Source: Ferranicluibacter rubi (GTDB lineage: Bacteria > Pseudomonadota > Alphaproteobacteria > Rhizobiales > Rhizobiaceae). From it: 64,000 nt of DNA. Within the stretch, counting starts at the first letter, position 1; the number at the start of each line of letters is the position of its first letter. Below are positions 43,884 through 53,614 of the stretch, in pieces. Location: positions 124,001-188,000 of the forward strand of contig NZ_JAANCM010000005.1 of the NCBI RefSeq assembly GCF_011603255.1, read 5' to 3'. The position numbers were made by a program, and so were the translations under genes. Below the pieces are notes generated by a model. It worked only from the letters and a program-made list of their open reading frames with translations. It had not been told where the DNA came from and made no database searches.

Positions 43884-44770
43884 TGACCATCGGCGCGGCA
43901 GAAGCAGGGCTGGGAGCGGGCGTCGGCGACGGGCGGGCGGACACGGCGGCCGTTTCGCGACGGGCATCCTGGCTGCGCCCTTCGGCAGGCGGCTGGGGCG
44001 GTGCGCTCATTCGGTTCGCCCTTGCCGTCGCACTGCCGCTCGGCGCGTTTCTTTTTTGGGAGCTGGCGGTCGATAGCGGGCTCGCCAGCGGGCGGCTCGT
44101 TCCGCCGCCGTCGCGCATCCTTGCCACGCTCGCCGACCTCTGGACGGCGGGGCAGCTTGCCGACCATATCGCCTCGACCTGTCTGCGCGTGCTGCTCGGC
44201 TTTCTCGCCGGTGCCGCGGCCGGTGCGCTTGCGGGGAGCCTTACCGGCTATTTCCGGTTCGTGCATGCGGCGGTCGATCCGACCTTGCAGGCGCTGCGCG
44301 CCATCCCGTCGATCGCCTGGGTGCCGCTGTTCATCCTCTGGTTCGGCATCTTCGAGACGTCCAAGGTGGTGTTGATCGCGACGGGTGTGTTCTTCCCCGT
44401 CTATCTCGGCGTGTCTACGGCGCTGCTCTCGGTCGATCGCAAGATCGTCGAGGTCGGGCGGATCTTTCGGCTGAGCGGGTTCGATCTCGTTCGGCGCATT
44501 CTCTTTCCCGCCGTGCTGCCGGCGTTCATCGTCTCGCTGCGGGCGGGGCTCGGGCTCGGCTGGATGTTCGTCGTCGCAGCGGAGTTCATGGGCGCATCGG
44601 AAGGCCTCGGCTATCTTCTCGTGGATGGCCAGCAACTGGGCAAGCCGGACCAGATCATGGCGGCGATCCTCATTTTCGCAGTCATTGGCAAGCTGTCGGA
44701 TGCGCTACTGGTGGGCGCGACCGCGCCGCTCATTGCGTGGCAGGACAATTTTAGCCGGGGAGGTCTCTGA
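43883..44770 (+). CDS. ssuC: Aliphatic sulfonate ABC transporter, permease
   Basis: Inner-membrane permease of 295 residues with about six helices after a longer polar N-terminus (first 40 residues). The cytoplasmic EAA loop that contacts the ATPase is visible as EVGRIFRLSGFDLVRRILFPAVLPAFIVSLRAGLGLGWMFVVAAEFMGASEGLGYL, the classic SsuC/TauC signature. Its ATG overlaps the ssuA stop and its own stop overlaps the ssuB start, giving tight translational coupling. Works with the neighbouring SsuA and SsuB to import sulfonates. Confidence 0.88.
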   Translation: MTIGAAEAGLGAGVGDGRADTAAVSRRASWLRPSAGGWGGALIRFALAVALPLGAFLFWELAVDSGLASGRLVPPPSRILATLADLWTAGQLADHIASTCLRVLLGFLAGAAAGALAGSLTGYFRFVHAAVDPTLQALRAIPSIAWVPLFILWFGIFETSKVVLIATGVFFPVYLGVSTALLSVDRKIVEVGRIFRLSGFDLVRRILFPAVLPAFIVSLRAGLGLGWMFVVAAEFMGASEGLGYLLVDGQQLGKPDQIMAAILIFAVIGKLSDALLVGATAPLIAWQDNFSRGGL

Positions 44771-45561
44771 TGCTGTCGCTGACCGGACTGGGCAAAACCT
44801 ATGCTGGCGGCGTGCAGGCGCTCGCCGGCTTTACGCTGGACGCGCGGCCGGGCGAGATCGTGGCCGTTATCGGCGGTTCGGGCTGCGGCAAGAGCACGCT
44901 TCTTCGGTTGATCGGCGGGCTCGACACGCCAACCACGGGCACCGTCAGCATCAACGGCGAGACGGTCGAGCAGCCGCATCCGCTGATCAACCTCATCTTT
45001 CAGGAGCCGCGCCTTCTGCCCTGGCTGAGCGTGTGTGACAATGTCGGCTTCGGGCTCGCGCATCTGCCACGGGCCGAGCAGGTGCTGCGGATCAACGAGG
45101 CGCTCTGTCGCGTGAACCTGGAGGCCTATGGCGACCGACTGCCGAAGGCGCTCTCCGGCGGGCAGGCGCAGCGCGTCGCCATTGCCCGCGCGTTGGTGAC
45201 CCGGCCGGAGGTTCTGCTGCTCGACGAGCCCTTTTCCGCGCTCGACGCCTTGACGCGCGAGACGCTTCAGCAACATCTCCTCGATATCTGGTCGGAGACG
45301 CAGGCGACCATGATCCTCGTGACGCACGATATCGACGAGGCTGTTTCGCTTGCCCACCGCGTTATCGTCATGAAGCCGTGGCCCGGCCGTATCCTCGACG
45401 AGATCGTCATTGCACGGCCGCACCAGCGCGGCGGTGCCGATTTCGATCAAGCTCGGGCGCGGGTTCGTAGCGCGCTCAATCACTCCCTTTCCGCCTCGGC
45501 CCCTGCTGATATCCGCAAGGGCCGGGCACAGCATTCATCCGTTCTGGAGACATCGCCATGA
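44770..45561 (+). CDS. ssuB: Aliphatic sulfonate ABC transporter, ATPase
   Basis: Cytoplasmic ATPase of 263 residues that powers the SsuAC importer. Walker [10 protein letters not shown] at about residues 35-43, Q-loop [17 protein letters not shown] signature [15 protein letters not shown], Walker [13 protein letters not shown] and the switch His in [14 protein letters not shown] are all present. The last 40 residues are extra and variable. It overlaps ssuC at the start and ssuD at the end (ATGA), so four genes are coupled. SsuB and TauB are hard to tell apart alone; the adjacent SsuD decides. Confidence 0.9.
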   Translation: MLSLTGLGKTYAGGVQALAGFTLDARPGEIVAVIGGSGCGKSTLLRLIGGLDTPTTGTVSINGETVEQPHPLINLIFQEPRLLPWLSVCDNVGFGLAHLPRAEQVLRINEALCRVNLEAYGDRLPKALSGGQAQRVAIARALVTRPEVLLLDEPFSALDALTRETLQQHLLDIWSETQATMILVTHDIDEAVSLAHRVIVMKPWPGRILDEIVIARPHQRGGADFDQARARVRSALNHSLSASAPADIRKGRAQHSSVLETSP

Positions 45562-46727
45562 CTTCCGCCCCTGAAAAAATCAACGTCCTCTGGTTCCTGC
45601 CGACCCATGGCGACAGCCGCTATCTCGGCACCACCATCGGCGGCCGCAATGTCGATCTCGCCTATCTGAAGCAGGTTGCGCAGGCCGCCGATTCGCTTGG
45701 CTATTACGGGGTGCTCATCCCCACCGGCAAGAGCTGTGAGGACAGCTGGGTGGTCGCGTCGGCGTTGGCACCGCTCACGGAAAAGCTGAAATATCTGATC
45801 GCCGTGCGTCCCGGCCTGCTGTCGCCGACGCTTGCAGCCCGCATGACGGCGACGCTCGACCGGATTTCGGAAGGCCGCGTGCTCATCAACGTCGTGACCG
45901 GTGGAGATCCGATCGAGAACAAGGGCGACGGCATCCACTATGCCCATGGCGAGCGCTACGAAGTGACGGAGGAGTTCCTCCATATCTACAAGGCGCTGCT
46001 GCAGGGCGAGACGGTCAACCACAAGGGCAAGCATTTCGACATCCAGGATGGGCGCGTGCTGTTCCCGTCCTACCAGACGCCGCATCCGCCACTCTATTTC
46101 GGCGGTTCTTCCGGTATCGGGCAGGAGGTTGCGGCGCGCACCATCGACAAGTACCTGACCTGGGGCGAGCCGCCGGAGGACGTTGCGAAGAAGATCGCCG
46201 AGGTTCGGGCGCTGGCCGACCGAGAAGGCCGCGAGGTCACCTTCGGCATCCGCCTGCACGTCATCGTGCGCGAGACGGCGGAAGCGGCCTGGCGCGCGGC
46301 GGACGAACTCATCCAGTATCTCGATGACGACACGATCGCCGCGGCGCAGAAGGTGTTCGAGCGGATGGACTCGGTGGGCCAGAGCCGCATGAGCCGCCTG
46401 CATGGCGGTCGTCGCGACAAGTTGGAGGTCAGCCCCAATCTCTGGGCGGGTGTCGGCCTCGTGCGCGGCGGCGCCGGCACGGCACTGGTCGGCGATCCCG
46501 ATCAGGTGAAGGCGCGGATGGAGGAATACCGCGAGATCGGCATCGATACGTTCATCATGTCGGGCTATCCGCATCTTGAGGAAGCTTACCGTTTCGGCGA
46601 ACTGGTCCTGCCGAACCTGCCTTTGGCGCATCCCGTCAGGACGCGTGAAAAGTCGATCAATACCGGGCCGTTCGGCGAGACGATCGCAGGCGACCATCGC
46701 CCGACGCTGAAGGTCAGCCAGTCCTGA
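45558..46727 (+). CDS. ssuD: FMNH2-dependent alkanesulfonate monooxygenase
   Basis: Flavin-dependent monooxygenase (bacterial luciferase fold) that desulfonates C1-C14 alkanesulfonates to an aldehyde plus sulfite, using FMNH2 from a reductase. The 389-residue protein has [18 protein letters not shown] at the N-terminus, the phosphate-site segment [35 protein letters not shown] and the late [21 protein letters not shown]; Cys and His of the E. coli active site have counterparts in GKSCEDSWV and the FLPTHGD segment. The ATGA overlap with ssuB couples it to the transporter. FMNH2 is probably supplied by the reductase at 40497-41051. Confidence 0.92.
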   Translation: MTSAPEKINVLWFLPTHGDSRYLGTTIGGRNVDLAYLKQVAQAADSLGYYGVLIPTGKSCEDSWVVASALAPLTEKLKYLIAVRPGLLSPTLAARMTATLDRISEGRVLINVVTGGDPIENKGDGIHYAHGERYEVTEEFLHIYKALLQGETVNHKGKHFDIQDGRVLFPSYQTPHPPLYFGGSSGIGQEVAARTIDKYLTWGEPPEDVAKKIAEVRALADREGREVTFGIRLHVIVRETAEAAWRAADELIQYLDDDTIAAAQKVFERMDSVGQSRMSRLHGGRRDKLEVSPNLWAGVGLVRGGAGTALVGDPDQVKARMEEYREIGIDTFIMSGYPHLEEAYRFGELVLPNLPLAHPVRTREKSINTGPFGETIAGDHRPTLKVSQS

Positions 46728-46799
46728 TCTCATTGCGAGGTCGTCGCCGATACCGGTGCCCGCTGTCGGCACGGGTATCGGCGAAGGCTCGACTGTGTC

Positions 46800-46818
46800 G
46801 TCTATAAAATCACTCGAC
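46800..46818. promoter_or_regulatory. Candidate operator of the sulfonate cluster, copy 3
   Basis: GTCTATAAAATCACTCGAC: GTCTA-N9-TCGAC, one base different from the perfect dyad at 41162, placed ahead of flavoprotein B. Suggests separate but co-ordinated transcription of that gene. Confidence 0.4.
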
Positions 46819-46892
46819 AAACTCCGTGACGTCTCTACCTTGGGCGTGTTGCGGTCATCAGGCTTCTCGGTTTGCTGCCGGGATGCTCCACG

Positions 46893-48359
46893 ATGCTGCG
46901 CCGAAGACAGACGGAGGGGTTGCTCTTGGATTATGATGTTGCGGTCGTCGGCTCGGGGTTTTCGGCCATCGCGGTCAGCGTTCACCTGTTGCGGTCGCTG
47001 CCGCCCTCGGCCACCATCGCGGTCGTCGGCGACGATCCGGCCTTTGGCCGGGGCACCGCCTACCGCACCGAGTTCCACCTTCACCGGTTGAACGTGCCGG
47101 CGGGGCGCATGAGCGTCTTCCCGGACGAGCCGGATCATTTCCTCAACTGGCTGGAGCGGCAGGGGCGCGGTATCTCGCGCGACGAGTTCGCCTCGCGCGG
47201 CGATTACGGGCTCTATCTTCGCGATACGCTCGCCTCTCTGCTGAGGGACCGTCATGCGCGCCCCAAACTCGATTTCATCCGGGCAAAAGCGACCGGATGT
47301 GTCCGCTCGCAGGATGACGGGCTGCTGTTTCAATTGGCGGATGGCGAGAGCCTGCATGCGCGGGCCGTAGCCCTATGTCTGGGTGTCGGCACTGCAGACC
47401 TGCCGCTTCGGGAGGAGCGGATCGCAGACGCCGCGCGGCGGCGGCTGGTGCGCAATCCGTGGCGGCTGAAGTGGCTTTCGAAGGTGAAGCCGGACGACAC
47501 GATCTGTATTCTCGGCTCGGGCCTGACGATGATCGACCAGGTGCTGACGCTGCGGGCCCGGGGGCATCGTGGCGTGATCCACGTTCTCTCGCGACGCGGG
47601 CTGGTGCCGCATGCCCATGCCGGGCATCATGGCACGGCCGTGCTGCCGGATCTTCCCGACGACCCTCTGACGATCAGCGGCATTCTTAAGGCGTTGCGCG
47701 CCCAGGTCCGCGCTGGCGCGGAGTGGCGCTCGGTGATGGATGGCCTGCGGCCGCGAACGCAGGCGCTGTGGCAGCGGCTTTCCCCGCCCGAGCGGTCCCG
47801 CTTCCTTCGGCATGCCCTGGCCTGGTGGAACATCCACCGCCACCGTGTCGCGCCGCCGGTGTTCGAGCAGTTCGATGCGCTGCGTCGCGATGGGTCCGTG
47901 AAGGTTCATGCCGGGTTTTTGCGGGATATCGGCATCGACGGAAATCGGCCGTGCCTTGCCTACCGGCCCCGCGGTTTGCAGGATGTCGTGTCCCTACCGG
48001 TCGATTGGGTGGTCAACTGTACAGGCATGGAGCGCGCCGGCATCGGGCATTCGCCCCTGCTGGTCGAAATGGCGGATCAGGGGATCATCGTTCCCGACCG
48101 GTTGGGCCTCGGCTTGCGGGTCGATGAGATGTCGCGCGCCACCGGTGCCGGCGGCGGGGCTCGCCCGGGCCTTTTTGCCGTGGGTGCGCTGACGGCCGGG
48201 CAGTTCTGGGAGATCACGGCGGTGCCGGATATCCGCGTCCAGGCACAGACGGTTGCCGGCGCCATCATCGCGGATACTGCGCTGGTCAAAGCTCAGGCAG
48301 CGCGGCGGAAGGCGAACGTTCTTCCCATGTCCGAGGTGGAGACCAGCCCCATCCGGTAG
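46893..48359 (+). CDS. FAD/NAD(P)-binding flavoprotein (PF13454-like), copy B
   Basis: Second flavoprotein of this cluster, about 488 residues, paralogous to the one at 41241-42719. FAD site DYDVAVVGSGFSAIAVSVHLL near the N-terminus, then HRLNVPAGRMSVFPDEPDHFLNWLER, second nucleotide site ICILGSGLTMIDQVLTLRA, HVLSRRGLVPHAHAG, and WWNIHRHRVAPPVFEQF, all matching copy A in order. ATG 46893 was used; TTG 46926 has a better ribosome-binding site (GGAGGGG, 7 bases away) and would start right before the FAD strand. Its 3' end overlaps the convergent restriction gene by 67 bases. Reaction unknown; sulfur metabolism inferred from context. Confidence 0.75.
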   Translation: MLRRRQTEGLLLDYDVAVVGSGFSAIAVSVHLLRSLPPSATIAVVGDDPAFGRGTAYRTEFHLHRLNVPAGRMSVFPDEPDHFLNWLERQGRGISRDEFASRGDYGLYLRDTLASLLRDRHARPKLDFIRAKATGCVRSQDDGLLFQLADGESLHARAVALCLGVGTADLPLREERIADAARRRLVRNPWRLKWLSKVKPDDTICILGSGLTMIDQVLTLRARGHRGVIHVLSRRGLVPHAHAGHHGTAVLPDLPDDPLTISGILKALRAQVRAGAEWRSVMDGLRPRTQALWQRLSPPERSRFLRHALAWWNIHRHRVAPPVFEQFDALRRDGSVKVHAGFLRDIGIDGNRPCLAYRPRGLQDVVSLPVDWVVNCTGMERAGIGHSPLLVEMADQGIIVPDRLGLGLRVDEMSRATGAGGGARPGLFAVGALTAGQFWEITAVPDIRVQAQTVAGAIIADTALVKAQAARRKANVLPMSEVETSPIR

Positions 48360-51300
48360 AGGGATGCGAGCACGCTGGCGACGGCTGGGCGGATACGCTG
48401 TCCCTGGCGGAACCGGCCTGCAATGTCGGCCGCATCGACGGCACCGCCGCTGGCAATCAAGGCATCGATGACGAGCGCGGTCTGCGCGGCGTCGTCACGG
48501 GCAGGGAAGGCCTGAAGGCCTGCTGCCGCGGCAATACCTTGGGGAAGGCTGAGATCGGCCTCGATCTGCTGCGCCCTTTCGGTTTCGGAGCCAAAGCGCT
48601 CGATCTGGTAGTCCGGGCGGACCCAGCGAACGATTCCACGCTTCTCCTCCCGGGTGCGCTCCCTGTTCAAGGCAACGAGGTGGGCCAGCACGTCGGCTTG
48701 GGGCAGGTCTGCCGACCAGCCATAGGCGGCGGCCACGGCCATATCCAGCTCGTCGTGCAGCTCCCTTAGGATCAGAACGAGACCGTCCTCGAAGATCCGG
48801 CGTTCCCTCGGCTCCAACCGGTCGGGATGCGTGCCGGAGACGATGCGGTCGAGCACGTTGTAGAGGCTGGTCAATGTCAGATGCGGATGGGCTGCGAGCA
48901 CGCGCTTGCGATGGGCATCGAGCGCTTCACTGACACGGCCGATCGGGTTCCGGTGCGTGTCCGCCATGAGGGGAAACGGGAAGGGATCGAAGCAGCGGGA
49001 CTTCGAGTATCGGGGCCTGTCTTCGAGCGTGCCACCCTGCGCGGCCGCCCACATCGCGTGCCAGCGGGACGAGAGGATGCCGAGGACCGCAGAGTCGTCC
49101 GTCGCGATGACGACCAGCATGTTGTCGGGCAGGATATCCGCATCCAGGAACTGGAAGATGCGATGCTTTGCCGTCTCGACCGTGGCGATGTAGCGGGACA
49201 GACCGGCAAGGGCCGGGCGAAGCTCACGGCGGGGTTCGCCGAAGATCCACCAGTTGTCCCGGTAGGTCGCCCTGTTGTTGCGGTCCCGCTCCGGCTTCAC
49301 GGTCAGTCTCAGATGCTGGTAGAGTTCGGGGTAGAACGTGCGCACCTCGTCCTGCGTTCGTCCGAGGAGATCGATGGCCATGACCTCGCGAGGCCGGTTC
49401 GTCAGATCGCGGCCGTTGCGATAGGCCCGGATGTGCGTGTCGAGACCGGCGTGCCTGCCCCGTCCGAGGTGCTCCGCCTCTTTCCGACTGATGATGAAGC
49501 CGGCCCCATGAAGTTTGACGCCGGGCGAGCAGATCCCGATATTCGCCTTCAGGCCACCCGCGGCGGTCACATCGGCGCCGATGGTCAGGTCCGCGTTAAT
49601 CCTGCCGGACGTCTCGCGAAACAGGATCACCGGCGTATCCGTCGCCACGCCGTCTTCCGAGACCACCTCCATCAGCCGTCCTTCCAGCCTGCCCGCTTCC
49701 ACAACGGTCATGGCGATCCGCACGGCGGCGCTGTCGCGCGTGACTTTCGTCCAGGGATGGTCGGGGATCGCCATGACCAGCGAGACCGGCGCTTTGGCGG
49801 CAAGGTACCGCTCCATGACGCGACGCTGGAAGACCTGGCCGATCGAGTTGGTGGTCACGAAGCCGAAGCGCTGGAGGCGGGTGCCCTTCCGGGCCAAAAG
49901 CTCGGCCGACCTGTCCCACCAGTACATGACGAAATCGGCGCTCTCGTTCATCTCAGGGTGCGCGGCCCACAGGGCTTCCGCATAGGCATCGCCCATGCGG
50001 TTGCGCAGGTCCTTGCCGCCGATGAAGGGTGGGTTGCCGACGATGTAGTCGGCGTCCGGCCAGTCCGGCGAACGAGGATTGTCTAGCGACACGAGAACCG
50101 CATCCATGCAGCGGATATTGTGGAACGCCTTGAGAATCGGTTCGGAGGGGATGCCGCCGTTGTTGCGGAAGTGCAGTTGCAGGTGGCCGATCCAGAGGAC
50201 GAGTTCGGCGATAGAGGCGGCGCGGGGGTTGACCTCAAGGCCGAGGAACTGGTGGGGATCCACGGTGTGGCTCTCCAGCCCGTGCAGGGCTTCCTGTCCG
50301 CCGAGATCGTTCAGGGCTTCCAGCACATCGCTTTCCAGCGTTTTCATCAGCTCCAGCGAGACATAGAGAAAGTTGGCGGTGCCGCAGGCAGGGTCGAGGA
50401 TGCGCAGGTTGCAGAGCCGGTCGTGGAAAGCCTGGACGCTGGCGATCGCCTGCTTCTCCCGGCCTTCGGTCTTCTGCCGGTCGGCCGTCGCGCGGATGCC
50501 GGCCCACTCCAGCCGCAAGGGGTCGATGACGGTCGCGATGACCAGCCGCTCCACATAGGCACGCGGCGTGTAATGGGCGCCGAGGCGACGACGGTCGGTC
50601 GGGTCGAGCGCCTGCTCTAGAAATGTTCCGAAAATGGCGGGCTCGACATCCTTCCAGTCGTGGTTGGCCGCGGCAGCCAGTTCGCCGATCTCCTCGCGCC
50701 GGAGGGGCAGGGCACGGCGGTTGCGGAAGAACTCGCCGTTGAACCGCCGCACGGGGTGGCGGATGGTGGCGGAAAAGCCGCCTTCGTCCATCGCCCGCCA
50801 AAGCTCCTCCATCATGCCGGGAAAGATTTCCGGCCGATCGGCGCAGTCCTTCAGCAGGACCTTGAAACTGTTGCGTGGCAGAAGGTCCACGTCCTCGGCG
50901 AACATGGTGAACAGCACACGCATCAGGAACATCGCGACGTCTTCCGTGGGATGGCCCGCCTTCTCCAGTGCTTGGGAGACCTTGGCGATCCGGGTGGCGA
51001 TCTCGCGGGTGACCTTGGCGGCGTGGCGGGCGGGGTCAAGAGACAGCGGATCGGACCAGATGGCGACGAGGCGCTTGCGGACGGCCTCGTCGCGCAGGTC
51101 TTCCAGATAGATGCGGTAGGCGCGTCGGTCCGGGAAGATGTCGTAGGCCTTCCCGTCGCGTCGAAAGTTCGCGTAGATTTCGATGCAGTGGCCGACGTCG
51201 CAGACGAGGAGGAAGGGCGGGGGATCATGATCGGGCGGCAACAGGCGCACGTAATCCTCGGCTTGCGCGCGCGCATTGCGCATCAGCACGTCCCAGGCGC

Positions 51301-51666
51301 GACCGGCTCCGCGCCGGCCGCGGGTCTGCGGCTCCATGCCGGGGAAGGCCAGCATATTCTCTGCGGAGCCCGCCGTGCCGCGCAGGCTCTTGTCGCCGAA
51401 GATCCGGCTTTGCTTGCCTCCAGCACGAAGCAGTCGCGCTTGTAGAGGTCGATCCGGCGGCGCGTGGGTGCGCCTTCGCGGTTGGGCTCGCGCACGACGC
51501 GCTCGAAGACGTAGTCGTTGGCTTCCGTGCTGGCGGCGGCCGGCTGGGCATGGGGCAGGCCGAGGAGATCGCAAAGTTCGGTGAGGAACAGGGCGTAATT
51601 GGCGCGCTCCTGCCCACCTTCCTGTCCCTGCCACCGACGAATGAACGTTTCAACTGCGGACTGCAC
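48293..51666 (-). pseudogene. MmeI-like type IIG restriction-modification gene with a one-base frameshift in the nuclease motif
   Basis: Single-chain restriction endonuclease-methyltransferase. GTG 51666 (AAGGGGG upstream) starts an N-terminal nuclease domain containing D73-x9-E83, the MmeI-type D-x9-ExK pattern. Right after E83-A84 the frame breaks: the codons for KQSRIFGDKSLRG continue in the -1 frame from 51415, so one base is missing between 51415 and 51416 and the K of ExK is lost. The downstream frame stays open to 48293, about 1020 further residues, with methyltransferase motif I LDPACGTANFLY and NPPF (codons at 50024-50035), target-recognition and C-terminal parts. A methyltransferase-only product could start at ATG 51355, but its ribosome site is weak. 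A sequencing error is possible. Confidence 0.8.
51415..51420 (-). other. Frameshift site inside the ExK motif of the restriction gene
   Basis: Minus-strand GAG-GC-AAG: reading GAG GCN AAG would give E-A-K and restore one continuous protein; the third base of the alanine codon is absent. No homopolymer run is present that would suggest simple slippage. Confidence 0.75.
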
Positions 51667-51933
51667 GCTCGTCCCCCTTGCACGCGTCTATTTCTGGGAG
51701 ACTCCTGACGCAGATGCAAGTATAAATTACATTTCAACCTGATGCTCGTTTTACGTGCTGTCGCTGGCTTGTGGCAAAAGCCGAAATTGGCGGGGCGGTG
51801 CGGTAATCCGGCTCTTGCGGTTTAAATCGCCAGCGTCACACCCTATACAAACCTCCACACGCTGCGGTGCGACATGCGCCGTGGCGAACGGTGGCATCGG
51901 ACGCTGCCTCATGACAGGACCAAGGAGACGAGC

Positions 51934-53460
51934 ATGACCCTCACAGGCGAACTTCTGATCGGTGCAACGGCGCGGCGCGGGCAGGGCGGTGCGATCACCG
52001 GGTACGACGCCGCCACGGGTGAGGCGCTGCCCACGGTCTTTTCTGTCGCGACGGTTGCCGATGTGGAAGAAGCCGCAGCGCTCGCCTGGGAGGCGTTCGG
52101 CATCTATCGCGAAACGGGGCTCGAAGCCCGCGCTGCGTTTCTCGAAACCATCGCCCAGAACATTCTCGACATCGGCGACAGCCTGATCGAGCGCGCCATG
52201 GCCGAATCCGGCCTGCCGCGCGGACGACTGGAAGGCGAACGGGGCCGGACGGTCGGCCAGCTTCGGCTTTTTGCCGCCGAAGTACGGGCCGGCGAATTCC
52301 AGAGCCTGCGTTTCGACGCGCCGGACCCGGAGCGCAAGCCTGCGCCGAAGCCGGACCTGCGTCTGCGCAACATTGCCGTCGGCCCGGTCGCCGTTTTCGG
52401 TGCTTCCAACTTTCCGTTGGCCTTCTCGGTTGCTGGCGGTGATACGGCCTCGGCGCTTGCCGCCGGCTGCCCCGTGATCGTCAAGGCGCATTCCGCCCAT
52501 CCCGGCACGTCTGAGCTCGTTGGTCGCGCCGTGCAGAAGGCGGTTGCCGATTGCGGCCTGCCGGCTGGAACGTTCTCGATGCTGTTCGATGAGGACCGGG
52601 CCATCGGTCAGGCGCTGGTCGCCGATCATCGCATCCGCGCCGTCGGCTTCACCGGCTCGCGCGCCGGCGGCACGGCGCTGATGAAGATTGCGGCGGAACG
52701 CCCGGTGCCGATCCCGGTCTATGCCGAGATGAGTTCAATCAATCCGGTCATCCTGTTCGAACATGCGCTGGCCACTCGCGGCGCCGCCATCGGCAAGGCC
52801 TTTGCCGGCTCGCTGACGCTCGGTGCCGGCCAGTTCTGCACCAATCCCGGCTTGATTCTCGCCATCGACGGCCCCGGGGTCGATGCCTTCATCGCGGCGG
52901 CCGGCGAAGCGTTGAGCGCCATTCCGGCGCAGACCATGCTCACCAGCGGCATCTGCAAGGCCTATCTCTCAGGCGTCGCCCGCCTGTCGGGCCACGCCGA
53001 GGTGAAGACGCTGGCGCAAGGGTTGGAAGGCACTGCGACGCAGGGTCGTGCCGCGTTGTTCGAGACGAGCGCCAAGGCTTTCCTCGCGCATCACGACCTG
53101 CAGGATGAAGTCTTCGGTGCGGCCGGTCTGATCATCCGCTGCGCGGATGCCGCGGAACTCGAGGCGGTGATCGACGCGATGGAAGGTCAGCTGACGGCGG
53201 CACTCCATATCGACGAGGCGGATCACACCGCTGCTCGCAAACTGCTGCCGAAGCTCGAACTTCTGGCCGGGCGCCTGCTCGTCAACGGGTTCGGCACCGG
53301 CGTCGAGGTGTCCCCGGCCATGGTCCATGGCGGCCCCTATCCGGCGACGTCGGACGGCCGCACGACATCCGTCGGCACGCTGGCGATCTATCGCTTCCTG
53401 CGTCCGGTCAGCTATCAGGACATGCCGCAGGCACTGCTGCCGGAAGCGCTGGTTCGGTAA
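51934..53460 (+). CDS. Alpha-ketoglutaric semialdehyde dehydrogenase-type ALDH
   Basis: NAD(P)-dependent aldehyde dehydrogenase of 508 residues, KGSADH branch, which oxidises 2,5-dioxopentanoate to 2-oxoglutarate at the end of pentose, sugar-acid and hydroxyproline breakdown. Motifs: [35 protein letters not shown], the glycine motif FTGSRAGG, the Glu in [12 protein letters not shown], and the catalytic Cys in [14 protein letters not shown] 51934 has AAGGAG upstream. It is not in an obvious catabolic operon here, so the substrate pathway is open. The 267-base gap after the restriction gene start has no recognised element. Confidence 0.85.
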   Translation: MTLTGELLIGATARRGQGGAITGYDAATGEALPTVFSVATVADVEEAAALAWEAFGIYRETGLEARAAFLETIAQNILDIGDSLIERAMAESGLPRGRLEGERGRTVGQLRLFAAEVRAGEFQSLRFDAPDPERKPAPKPDLRLRNIAVGPVAVFGASNFPLAFSVAGGDTASALAAGCPVIVKAHSAHPGTSELVGRAVQKAVADCGLPAGTFSMLFDEDRAIGQALVADHRIRAVGFTGSRAGGTALMKIAAERPVPIPVYAEMSSINPVILFEHALATRGAAIGKAFAGSLTLGAGQFCTNPGLILAIDGPGVDAFIAAAGEALSAIPAQTMLTSGICKAYLSGVARLSGHAEVKTLAQGLEGTATQGRAALFETSAKAFLAHHDLQDEVFGAAGLIIRCADAAELEAVIDAMEGQLTAALHIDEADHTAARKLLPKLELLAGRLLVNGFGTGVEVSPAMVHGGPYPATSDGRTTSVGTLAIYRFLRPVSYQDMPQALLPEALVR

Positions 53461-53614
53461 GTTTCGACGATTCCTCGGACTGCCCACGCGGGCAGCTTTA
53501 GACTTGACGACGTGCCGCCGATCCTGAACAGATCGGCGGACACGCCGCAGTCTCCGGAGGAGCCTCGATTGCGGCATCCTCTCGCATCAAGGCGGCGTCC
53601 GCGCCGGCAATTCC

